Shown: in pieces, positions 1 through 5,471 of the stretch
Layout: every line of letters begins with the position of its first letter
Numbering within the stretch: position 1 is the first letter of the stretch
Origin: Sphingobacteriales bacterium
Lineage (GTDB): Bacteria > Bacteroidota > Bacteroidia > Chitinophagales > Chitinophagaceae
Assembly (NCBI GenBank): GCA_004294195.1
Contig: REAQ01000178.1
Span: 1-5,471, forward strand
Reading direction: 5' to 3'
DNA: 5,471 nt
The notes under the pieces: model-generated
What the model was told of the DNA's origin: nothing
Databases searched by the model: none
Seen by the model: the letters and a program-made list of their open reading frames with translations, nothing else
Position numbers and translations under genes: made by a program

Positions 1-18
1 ATTGTAGAAGAGATCTAA
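1..18 (+). CDS. possible 3' end of an upstream gene (gmk?)
   Basis: Frame 1 is open from the window edge and reads Ile-Val-Glu-Glu-Ile followed by TAA at 16-18, 27 bases before nadD. Another frame is also open until a TGA at 30-32, so the reading is not unique. In many Bacteroidota nadD follows gmk (guanylate kinase), and a charged helical end would suit that enzyme. Five residues cannot identify a protein, so this is an inference from typical gene order only. If correct, nadD would probably be transcribed with this gene, since bases 19-45 show no clear promoter. Confidence 0.2.
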   Translation: MVEEI

Positions 19-45
19 GTCTATATCATTGATTTTCAATAGAAT

Positions 46-615
46 ATGAAAATTGGGCTTTACTTCGGTTCCTTTAATCCCATTCACCATGGGCATTTGA
101 TCATCGCCAACCACCTCATCCAGGAAACTACGCTGGATCAGGTTTGGTTTGTGGTGTCCCCCCAAAATCCATTCAAGCAGAACCACGGCTTACTGAATGA
201 ATACCATCGACTTCACCTCATCAATCTTGCGATAGAAGGTGAGCGCAAATTCAGCGCAAGCGATATTGAGTTCAAACTTCCCAAACCGTCTTACACCGTC
301 ACTACCCTGCAGTACCTTGATGAAAAATATCCGCAGCACCAATTCTCCATCATCATGGGCAGTGATAGTTTCCAAAACCTTGACAAATGGAAAAACGCCG
401 AGGTGATCATGCAGCGTTACACGATTTATGTTTACCGAAGACCGGGCTTCGAGATCCGCGAAGATCTGCCGGTGCAAAAAATAGTCCTCGATGCGCCGCT
501 GTTACAAATTTCGGCTACCCATATCCGTGAGTTTATCAAACGGGGCAAGTCGATACGATATCTGGTGCCAGACGTTGTCAAGGCCGAGATAGAAGCCAAT
601 CACTACTACAAATAA
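46..615 (+). CDS. nadD: nicotinate-nucleotide adenylyltransferase NadD
   Basis: This cytoplasmic enzyme transfers AMP from ATP to nicotinate mononucleotide to give deamido-NAD, the penultimate step of NAD synthesis. The 189-residue length is usual for the family. The nucleotidyltransferase signature GSFNPIHHGH is at residues 8-17, with the HxxH ATP-binding pair at His14 and His17. PSYTVTTL at 81-88 and GSDSFQNLDKW at 105-115 are the typical substrate-site segments. ISATHIR at 155-161 is the C-terminal (S/T)xxxIR phosphate-binding motif, followed by the usual YLVPDVV stretch at 172-178. The ATG at 46 places the signature at the expected distance from the N terminus. No Shine-Dalgarno sequence precedes it, as is normal in Bacteroidota. 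Its stop codon lies 2 bp from that of the convergent chromate-transporter gene, with no terminator hairpin seen between them. All key motifs are intact. Confidence 0.96.
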   Translation: MKIGLYFGSFNPIHHGHLIIANHLIQETTLDQVWFVVSPQNPFKQNHGLLNEYHRLHLINLAIEGERKFSASDIEFKLPKPSYTVTTLQYLDEKYPQHQFSIIMGSDSFQNLDKWKNAEVIMQRYTIYVYRRPGFEIREDLPVQKIVLDAPLLQISATHIREFIKRGKSIRYLVPDVVKAEIEANHYYK

Positions 616-617
616 AT

Positions 618-1880
618 TCAGTTAATCAAAAATCCGAGTGCCAGACAGATCAAGGCAATAACGGGTGCGGGAATTCTAGTGAACATGAGCGATAAAAAAG
701 TGAGCAGCATCACACCGAACTGCAGCCATACACTGGCCTGCCCTTCAACAATTCCCATGAAGTGCATATCCTTAGCCAGGTAAACGGTAGAAGCGGTCAT
801 TATCCCAACCACTGCAGCATTGATACCTTTCAAACTTCGATAGATCACCTGGTACCGATGCAGGTTTTGCCATACCGGATAAAAAAACAAAACCAACAAT
901 GCACTAGGAAGAAATATACCCACCATGCCAATCACACATCCGAGGATCTGCATAGATATCCCGGAATTTTTCATAGCCAATCCGCCCACATAACTTGAAA
1001 TGGAAAACACCGGACCGGGAATAGCGCGAACAATACCAGCGCCCGTAAGAAACTCATCCCGCTCAATCCGGATCACATTCTGGTTGCGTTTTTGAATGCG
1101 CTCACTGGTAGGGCGAACCACATACTGCTCATACATCATCGGTACCAACACATCGCCTCCGCCAAATACGATACTGCCAAAGCGATAAAAGTTTTCAAAT
1201 AAGTTGAAGGATCTTCTACTCTCCCATTCTTGCTTTCTGGACACCTCAGACAACAAACCGCTGATCAAAAAAATCGAAAGAAAAATTACGATATTTCCCC
1301 ACTTGATGGGCCGATACTCCACTCTGGCCACCTCGCCTTTCTCCCGCGTCAACACGGAACTCACCCAGCCACTCAGGATGATAACGATCGGGAAGATCCA
1401 TGGCGTTTTGAAAAAGAAATAAGTTGTAAGCATAGATAACACCATCACCCATCTGGTCAGACGGTTCCGGATCACAAGGGTAAACGCCCTGAAACTGGCA
1501 AAAGCCAAAAAACCTATGGCCATGGGCTGTATAAACCGAAACCCATGGTCAGACAAACCCTCCCGCTCAATATATTCAAGCAAAAAACTCAAAGAACCCA
1601 TGATAATGGACGCAGGTAGAATCCAGACGATGAGAGTGAGGATGGCCAACGGAAGTCGGCCGCGCTTAAAACCGATCAAGGTCAAAGTCTGAGTGGAAGA
1701 CGCTCCTGGCAGAAGTTGGCAAAAAGCATTAAAGTCTAACAATTCTTCGGCCGTTAAGTCCTTGCGCTCCTGGACAAAAGTTTTCATCATCATCCCCAGA
1801 TGCCCTTGCGGTCCGCCGAACGCAGTAATGGCATGCATGAAAACAGCCCTGAGGAACTGGATATGACGAAGCAGCTTCAA
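618..1880 (-). CDS. chrA: chromate transporter family protein (long-chain ChrA)
   Basis: This is an integral inner-membrane protein of the CHR family, whose characterised members export chromate. It has 420 residues and two homologous CHR halves, the long-chain form. The N-terminal half (about 8-180) carries [10 protein letters not shown] at 20-29 and [17 protein letters not shown] at 55-71. The C-terminal half (about 225-415) carries [11 protein letters not shown] at 239-249 and [17 protein letters not shown] at 286-302, the paired glycine/proline signatures of each half. Roughly ten or more hydrophobic segments are visible. The start is a TTG at 1880. An in-frame stop lies one codon upstream (TGA-TTA-TTG), and the next ATG (residue 15) would remove the conserved [10 protein letters not shown] segment, so TTG is preferred. 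A TTTG lies 4 nt before it. No chrB regulator or other metal-resistance gene is nearby, so the physiological substrate is not shown by context. The family assignment is firm; the chromate specificity is inferred. Confidence 0.92.
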   Translation of the reverse strand: MKLLRHIQFLRAVFMHAITAFGGPQGHLGMMMKTFVQERKDLTAEELLDFNAFCQLLPGASSTQTLTLIGFKRGRLPLAILTLIVWILPASIIMGSLSFLLEYIEREGLSDHGFRFIQPMAIGFLAFASFRAFTLVIRNRLTRWVMVLSMLTTYFFFKTPWIFPIVIILSGWVSSVLTREKGEVARVEYRPIKWGNIVIFLSIFLISGLLSEVSRKQEWESRRSFNLFENFYRFGSIVFGGGDVLVPMMYEQYVVRPTSERIQKRNQNVIRIERDEFLTGAGIVRAIPGPVFSISSYVGGLAMKNSGISMQILGCVIGMVGIFLPSALLVLFFYPVWQNLHRYQVIYRSLKGINAAVVGIMTASTVYLAKDMHFMGIVEGQASVWLQFGVMLLTFLSLMFTRIPAPVIALICLALGFLIN

Positions 1881-1884
1881 TAAT

Positions 1885-1888
1885 CAAA
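1885..1888 (-). promoter_or_regulatory. weak candidate -7 element (TTTG) for chrA
   Basis: On the minus strand a TTTG sits 4 nt upstream of the TTG start at 1880. Only the TTTG half of the Bacteroidota -7 consensus TAnnTTTG matches (the box reads GCAATTTG), and no -33 TTG is seen at the usual distance. I list it because the same TTTG-N4-start spacing occurs at two other genes in the window. On its own it is weak. Confidence 0.2.
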
Positions 1889-1936
1889 TTGCTTGAATGA
1901 ATTTAAGTAAATGCCCACGAGTAAACCAAAACTTCG

Positions 1937-1946
1937 TACTATTTTG
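1937..1946 (+). promoter_or_regulatory. candidate -7 element for the DUF3089 lipoprotein gene
   Basis: The sequence TACTATTTTG resembles the Bacteroidota -7 box TAnnTTTG, but its TA-to-TTTG spacing is off by one (TATTTTG) or two (TACTATTTTG) bases. It ends 4 nt before the preferred ATG at 1951. No -33 TTG is evident. If it is used, transcription would begin at or very near the start codon, giving a leaderless or nearly leaderless mRNA. The position supports choosing the ATG at 1951 over the one at 1897. Confidence 0.35.
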
Positions 1947-1950
1947 CCAT

Positions 1951-2970
1951 ATGAGCAACATCATTCGTCATGCGCTGTACTTGGGCGTACTTTTGTTGGT
2001 GGCTTCCTGCCAGCCAAACATGTATAAACATCTTTCTACATACAAGCCTGTGCCTTCCGGAGCACCCGACTATAACAATATAGATTTCTGGGCGGCACAT
2101 CCGGATAAATGGGACCCATCGGACTCTACTCCTAAACCCCTGCGTCAGAGCAGGATCAACCAGCCCGTAGACGTTTTCTTTCTGCACCCCACCACCTTTA
2201 CGGATCCGCAAAAAACAAATGACTTGAATGCGCGGATGGATGACGACTCGCTAAACTTGAAAACAGATCAATCGCCTATACTTTACCAGGCCAGCATCTT
2301 TAATAAATACGCCCACGTTTGGGCACCCCGATACCGACAAGCACATATTAATATGTATTGGTATAAAGACACGGCCACGGCACTCCGCGCCTTTGACACT
2401 GCCTATAGCGACATTGCGAGGGCCTTTGAATACTTCCTTGCAAAAAACCAGGGCCGGCCTTTCATCATCGCATCCCACAGCCAGGGCACAACACATGCAA
2501 AACGACTGATCAAAGAATACGTTGACAACAGCAAACTCAAAAACAGGCTGGTGGCTGCTTATCTCGTTGGCATCGCCGTAGCGCCGGACGAGTTCAAAAA
2601 CATCCCGGTATGCAAAGACTCTAATCAAACCGGTTGCTTCGTTAGTTGGAGAACATACCGCCGTGGTGTGGAATCCACGGGATATACCACCGATGCACAT
2701 GCGGTAGTCGTGAATCCCCTTACCTGGACCACAAACAGTACGCTGGCTCCAAAACAACTGCACCGGGGCGCCATCCTGTATAAATTTAATTCCATCGTCC
2801 GCAAACCCAATGACGCGCAGGTCCACAACAATATGCTTTGGATCAGCAGACCAAAGTTCCCGGGCGGATTCCTATACAAAACCAAAAACTATCATGTTGG
2901 CGATTTCAATTTATTCTATCTGAATGTCCAGGAAAACGTCAAGCGAAGGATCGATCTTTTCTGGAAATAA
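1951..2970 (+). CDS. DUF3089 family lipoprotein, putative alpha/beta hydrolase
   Basis: This is a 339-residue predicted lipoprotein. It has a basic N terminus, a hydrophobic run at residues 8-17 and a lipobox VASC with Cys20 as the lipidated residue, so it should sit in the cell envelope. The mature part matches the DUF3089 family, which has an alpha/beta-hydrolase fold. VDVFFLHPTTF at 73-83 is an early core strand. FIIASHSQGT at 171-180 is the nucleophile elbow with Ser177 in the HSQG context. YHVGDFNLFYLN at 314-325 supplies the likely catalytic His315. The acid residue is not assigned. An ATG at 1897 would add 18 residues before the signal peptide and is rejected, because the signal sequence is normal from 1951 and a candidate promoter lies between the two. 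The stop is 10 bp before the universal stress protein ATG, which suggests one transcript. Substrate unknown: the family implies an esterase- or lipase-like hydrolase, but nothing here defines it. Confidence 0.87.
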   Translation: MSNIIRHALYLGVLLLVASCQPNMYKHLSTYKPVPSGAPDYNNIDFWAAHPDKWDPSDSTPKPLRQSRINQPVDVFFLHPTTFTDPQKTNDLNARMDDDSLNLKTDQSPILYQASIFNKYAHVWAPRYRQAHINMYWYKDTATALRAFDTAYSDIARAFEYFLAKNQGRPFIIASHSQGTTHAKRLIKEYVDNSKLKNRLVAAYLVGIAVAPDEFKNIPVCKDSNQTGCFVSWRTYRRGVESTGYTTDAHAVVVNPLTWTTNSTLAPKQLHRGAILYKFNSIVRKPNDAQVHNNMLWISRPKFPGGFLYKTKNYHVGDFNLFYLNVQENVKRRIDLFWK

Positions 2971-2980
2971 AAAGTTGATC

Positions 2981-3805
2981 ATGAAAACGATTCTTGTTCC
3001 AACCGATTTCTCTCCCGTTGCGCTCAACGCATTACACTATGCGCTTGCATTGGCCAAAGATCTTTCTGCAAAAATTATCCTCTATCACTCTTATCAGATT
3101 CCGGTAACCTTCAGCGAAGTACCGGTGGTGACCATCAGTCTTGAAGAGTTGCAAAAAGAAAGTGACGCAAAACTTCAGGAATTGAAAAACGATGCAGAAC
3201 ACATCACCTCACATCTGGTTCCCATCGAAGCACATAATGTGTTAGGCGACGTGGTAGAAGAACTTGACACGATGTGCAAAAACTATCGGCCCTTTGCTGT
3301 GGTCATGGGAACAAAAGGAGCAGGGGCAATCGAAAGAATGATCCTCGGATCAAGTACAATTGCGGCCATTAAAAAATTAGATGTGCCCGTACTTATTGTT
3401 CCACCCGGAGCATCTTACAAGCCCATCAAAAAAATTGGATTCGCGTGTGATTTCAATCATGTTAAAGACACGATCCCTGTTACAGAAATTGAAGGCCTTG
3501 TGAACACATTAAAAGCGTCTCTACACATCTTAAATGTGGACTACAACGAAAAACATTTCACCGGAGATTTGACTGCTGAACTCACTGAGATGCAGGAGTT
3601 GATTGGCCACCTTAACCCAAAATACAATTACATCAACAGCCTGAATGTTGAAGAAGGGATCAATGCATTTGCAGATGCAAATTACATTGATCTATTGTTG
3701 ACGGTTCCGAAGAAACACAATTTCTGGGAAAGCATATTCCGAAAAAGCCAGAGCAGTGAATTGGTGTTGCATAGTCATCTGCCGATCGTAGCTGTACATA
3801 AATAG
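2981..3805 (+). CDS. universal stress protein, tandem UspA domains
   Basis: This is a cytoplasmic UspA-family protein of 274 residues with two domains in tandem, a common form in Bacteroidota. Domain 1 (1-142) begins MKTILVPTDFSPVALNALHYA and contains G110-x2-G113-x9-G123-S-S, the ATP-binding loop of the nucleotide-binding Usp class, followed by the last core strand VPVLIVPP. Domain 2 (about 148-274) begins KKIGFACDF and ends in LLLTVPKKHNFWESIF...HSHLPIVAV, the usual degenerate second half, with no glycine loop. The ATG at 2981 is chosen because it starts directly at the first beta strand. A longer reading from 2924 would overlap the preceding lipoprotein gene. It lies 10 bp downstream of that gene and is probably cotranscribed. 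Its TAG stop falls in the first unit of a heptamer repeat. A general stress or energy-sensing role is known for the family; nothing more specific can be read from the sequence. Confidence 0.93.
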   Translation: MKTILVPTDFSPVALNALHYALALAKDLSAKIILYHSYQIPVTFSEVPVVTISLEELQKESDAKLQELKNDAEHITSHLVPIEAHNVLGDVVEELDTMCKNYRPFAVVMGTKGAGAIERMILGSSTIAAIKKLDVPVLIVPPGASYKPIKKIGFACDFNHVKDTIPVTEIEGLVNTLKASLHILNVDYNEKHFTGDLTAELTEMQELIGHLNPKYNYINSLNVEEGINAFADANYIDLLLTVPKKHNFWESIFRKSQSSELVLHSHLPIVAVHK

Positions 3806-3831
3806 CTATTAGCTAATAGCTAATAGCTATT
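3801..3831. repeat. 31-nt perfect palindrome built from heptamer repeats
   Basis: Bases 3801-3815 are the exact reverse complement of 3817-3831, with a single central A at 3816. The same stretch is four consecutive 7-mers at 3804-3831 in the order AGCTATT, AGCTAAT, AGCTAAT, AGCTATT. It includes the stop codon of the universal stress protein gene. As RNA it could form a long A/U-rich hairpin, and as DNA a cruciform. No U-tract follows it, so it is not a textbook terminator. It lies between two convergent genes and probably contributes to ending or stabilising the transcripts, or is a simple intergenic repeat. Confidence 0.85.
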
Positions 3832-3849
3832 TTAGGCTAAGCCTAAAAT
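3829..3849. terminator. second inverted repeat at the convergent junction, possible bidirectional terminator
   Basis: ATTTTAGGCT at 3829-3838 pairs perfectly with AGCCTAAAAT at 3840-3849 around a central A. A realistic hairpin has an 8-bp stem and a 5-nt loop. It overlaps the asnS stop codon (3845-3843) and touches the preceding palindrome. Its position between the convergent stress-protein gene and asnS is where a two-way terminator is expected. However, the T-rich arm is 5' and the A-rich arm 3' on both strands, so neither transcript gets the U-tract of an intrinsic terminator. The inverted repeat is certain; the function is inferred. Confidence 0.4.
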
Positions 3850-5123
3850 TCGGCAGTCTTCGGCGTCCTCGGAAACGGAATCACATCGCGGATATTACCC
3901 ATGCCAGTAACAAACTGCACCATTCGTTCAAAGCCCAGACCAAAGCCGGCATGTGGAACCGTACCAAACCTGCGGGTGTCAAGATACCACCACAACTCAT
4001 CGGTGGGGATATGCATATCCTTCATGCGCGCCTCAAGATTAGACAACCGCTCTTCCCTTTGTGAACCACCAACGATCTCACCAATACCTGGCGCAAGAAT
4101 ATCCATCGCCGCAACGGTTTTACCATCCTCGTTCAATCGCATGTAAAATGCCTTAATATCTTTGGGATAGTTGCGAACGATCACAGGTTTCTTAAAATGC
4201 TTTTCCACGAGGTAACGCTCATGCTCACTCTGCATGTCTATGCCCCAGGAAACATCGTATTGAAATTTCTTCTTCTTGTAATGAGAAGATTGAAGAAGGA
4301 TATCTATAGCTTCTGTATAAGTGATGCGTTCAAAATCATTGCTGACCACAAATTCCAGTTTCTCGATTAGGCCCATCTCGCTGCGCTTGTCTTGTGGTAG
4401 CTGCTTCTCCTCTTCCAACAATCGCTGCGCCAGGAACTCAAGGTCCTCGCGATTGTTCTTCATCACATATGCGATGATATATTTAATGAACTCTTCGGCC
4501 AGGTTCATGTTGTCCTCGATATCATAAAACGCCATCTCGGGCTCGATCATCCAAAACTCCGCCAGGTGCCTGGAGGTGTTTGAATTCTCCGCACGGAAGG
4601 TTGGCCCAAAAGTATAGATCTCGCCAAAAGCGGTAGCGGCAAGTTCACCTTCAAGCTGCCCACTCACGGTGAGGTTAGTTGCTTTGCCGAAAAAGTCCTC
4701 TTTGAAATTAATGCTACCATCCTCGTTACGAGGCGGGTTATCAAAAGGAAGGGTAGTCACCCTGAACATCTCGCCTGCACCTTCCGCATCACTTCCGGTG
4801 ACGATGGGCGTATGGATATATACAAACCCCTTATTATTGAAGAACTCATGAATAGCAAAAGCCAATGCATGTCTGACCCTGAACACAGATCCAAAAGTAT
4901 TGGTCCGGAACCGCAGGTGCGCGATCTCCCGCAAGAACTCCAGGGTGTGTTTCTTCGGTTGGAGGGGATATTTCTCAGCATCAGAATCGCCCAAAACCTC
5001 GATGGACCTGGCTTTCAGCTCCATTTTTTGGCCTTTGCCGAGAGAGGGGACGAGCGTGCCCTTCACTTTCAGGGCTGCACTGGTGGTAATCCGCTTCAGA
5101 AGAGCCTCATCAGCGGTACCCAA
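3843..5123 (-). CDS. asnS: asparaginyl-tRNA synthetase, main body (5' part broken)
   Basis: AsnRS charges tRNA-Asn with asparagine in the cytoplasm. The catalytic part of this class IIb enzyme is complete. Residues are numbered from the TTG at 5123. The motif 1 region [22 protein letters not shown] is at 99-120, motif 2 [15 protein letters not shown] at 176-190 and motif 3 GFGLGFER at 393-400. The end, [15 protein letters not shown], is the usual AsnRS terminus. The N terminus is abnormal. In-frame homology continues upstream of the TTG as NLQVVVE, but no start codon is available there, and further upstream the frame meets a TAA. The true start region is in a different frame at 5221 (separate entry). 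About 20 codons of the anticodon-binding OB fold are missing between the two parts. An intact product would be about 478 residues. As given, the gene should make no full-length protein: it is either a pseudogene or carries an assembly error. The TTG at 5123 is only the first available start and is probably not native. Confidence 0.93.
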   Translation of the reverse strand: MGTADEALLKRITTSAALKVKGTLVPSLGKGQKMELKARSIEVLGDSDAEKYPLQPKKHTLEFLREIAHLRFRTNTFGSVFRVRHALAFAIHEFFNNKGFVYIHTPIVTGSDAEGAGEMFRVTTLPFDNPPRNEDGSINFKEDFFGKATNLTVSGQLEGELAATAFGEIYTFGPTFRAENSNTSRHLAEFWMIEPEMAFYDIEDNMNLAEEFIKYIIAYVMKNNREDLEFLAQRLLEEEKQLPQDKRSEMGLIEKLEFVVSNDFERITYTEAIDILLQSSHYKKKKFQYDVSWGIDMQSEHERYLVEKHFKKPVIVRNYPKDIKAFYMRLNEDGKTVAAMDILAPGIGEIVGGSQREERLSNLEARMKDMHIPTDELWWYLDTRRFGTVPHAGFGLGFERMVQFVTGMGNIRDVIPFPRTPKTAEF

Positions 5124-5128
5124 CTCAA

Positions 5129-5221
5129 CTACAACCTGAAGATTAAACCCATCACAATCACCTCCTGGCCGGAGGCTTCCCCTTCTAACAATGTTTTTAT
5201 CTTAGATCTCTGATTAAACAT
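5129..5221 (-). pseudogene. asnS: asnS 5' fragment, frameshifted from the main body
   Basis: From the ATG at 5221 the sequence reads [20 protein letters not shown] then VIVMG, which matches the usual N terminus of Bacteroidota AsnRS (helix, then the first strand of the OB fold). In the family the next residues are of the type GWVRTFR...ALNDGSTxxNLQ. Here, after ATG-GGT, the reading goes directly into the bases that encode NLQVVVE, but out of frame. It therefore yields LIFRL and stops at TAG (5131-5129). The start is supported by a well-matched TATCTTTG box 4 nt upstream. The deletion length must be 3n+1, and about 58 nt fits the expected spacing. Everything on both sides is well preserved, so the lesion is recent or artefactual. 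Confidence 0.85.
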
Positions 5222-5225
5222 GGCG

Positions 5226-5233
5226 CAAAGATA
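5226..5233 (-). promoter_or_regulatory. asnS promoter -7 element TATCTTTG
   Basis: The minus strand carries TATCTTTG, an exact match to the Bacteroidota -7 consensus TAnnTTTG (first defined in Bacteroides and Flavobacterium). It is followed by CGCC and the asnS ATG at 5221. No TTG is seen at the usual -33 spacing; the region upstream is A-rich. Transcription would start at or just around the ATG, giving a leaderless or very short-leader mRNA. Confidence 0.6.
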
Positions 5234-5471
5234 ATGGATATGAATAGCCTTTTTTGCCCATTTTGGTTGTAAATGGGGTATAAAACGGGCAGTTATTTGG
5301 GATTTCTGTAAATAATCACTAATCTTGCATCGGATATTTAGCTGACCGAACCTCACCTCAATCCCCGTAGCGCTCGTCAGTTATAGCCAACTCGTTCGAA
5401 TCTAACCCAAATTTTCACCTCAATTATTGGCAACACTCTAAACATGCCAAATCTATTCAACTGATTGTATG

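Noticed and set aside
602..640. Terminator between the convergent nadD and chrA genes
   Set aside because: Only 2 bp separate the stop codons and no inverted repeat or U-tract was found around them.
1897..1950. Upstream ATG that would extend the DUF3089 lipoprotein by 18 residues
   Set aside because: The extension puts a non-signal segment before an otherwise normal lipoprotein signal peptide, and the candidate promoter lies after it.
2251..2826. 191-codon open frame on the - strand inside the DUF3089 gene
   Set aside because: It lies antisense to a gene with clear family motifs and a signal peptide; the Cys-rich translation shows no domain. It is a shadow frame.
2924..2980. Upstream ATG that would extend the universal stress protein by 19 residues
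   Set aside because: The extension overlaps the end of the DUF3089 gene and precedes MKTILVPTDFS, the usual start of the UspA fold.
4812..5213. 133-codon open frame on the + strand opposite the 5' part of asnS
   Set aside because: It is antisense to conserved AsnRS coding sequence, has no recognisable domain or promoter, and its composition is what a shadow frame would give.
5129..5221. Programmed ribosomal frameshift as the explanation for the split asnS
   Set aside because: A frameshift cannot restore the roughly 20 missing OB-fold residues, and no slippery heptamer is seen at the junction; a deletion explains it better.
5222..5356. GTG-started extension of the asnS 5' fragment frame
   Set aside because: It runs through the promoter box and A-rich upstream region and has no similarity to AsnRS; the family N terminus begins at the ATG at 5221.
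5384..5412. GTTCGAATC on the + strand, resembling the T-arm of a tRNA
   Set aside because: The flanking bases do not form a 5-bp T-stem, and no acceptor, D or anticodon arms can be built around it.

Overview
The window looks like ordinary chromosomal DNA from a member of the Bacteroidota, probably a Cytophagales-like bacterium. This is inferred from four things: the protein styles, especially the two-domain universal stress protein with a degenerate second half and the AsnRS sequence; the lack of Shine-Dalgarno sites before the genes; a TATCTTTG box (the Bacteroidota -7 consensus is TAnnTTTG) directly upstream of asnS; and the nadD setting. There is no mobile element, CRISPR array, rRNA or recognisable tRNA.

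Layout from left to right. Bases 1-45 hold the last few codons of a possible upstream gene and the nadD leader. nadD (46-615, +) encodes nicotinate-nucleotide adenylyltransferase of NAD synthesis. It converges, with only 2 bp between stop codons, on a long-chain chromate-transporter-family gene (618-1880, -). A 70-bp divergent gap separates that gene from a lipoprotein of the DUF3089 alpha/beta-hydrolase family (1951-2970, +). Ten bases later comes a tandem-domain universal stress protein (2981-3805, +), probably in the same transcript. The stress-protein gene converges on asnS (asparaginyl-tRNA synthetase, -). The junction carries a heptamer-repeat palindrome and a second inverted repeat. Bases 5222-5471 (250 bp) lie upstream of asnS. 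They hold its likely promoter next to the start codon and otherwise nothing I can recognise.

The genes are mostly housekeeping or general stress functions and do not form an evident system. The most notable observation is that asnS is not intact. Its first 25 codons are well preserved (5221 downward), and the rest of the protein is well preserved from about 5144 downward in another frame. A block of about 20 codons that encodes the core of the N-terminal anticodon-binding OB fold is missing between them, apparently through a deletion of about 58 nt. This is either a recent real lesion in a normally essential gene or an assembly/sequencing error. I see no convincing sign of a previously undescribed biological system here.
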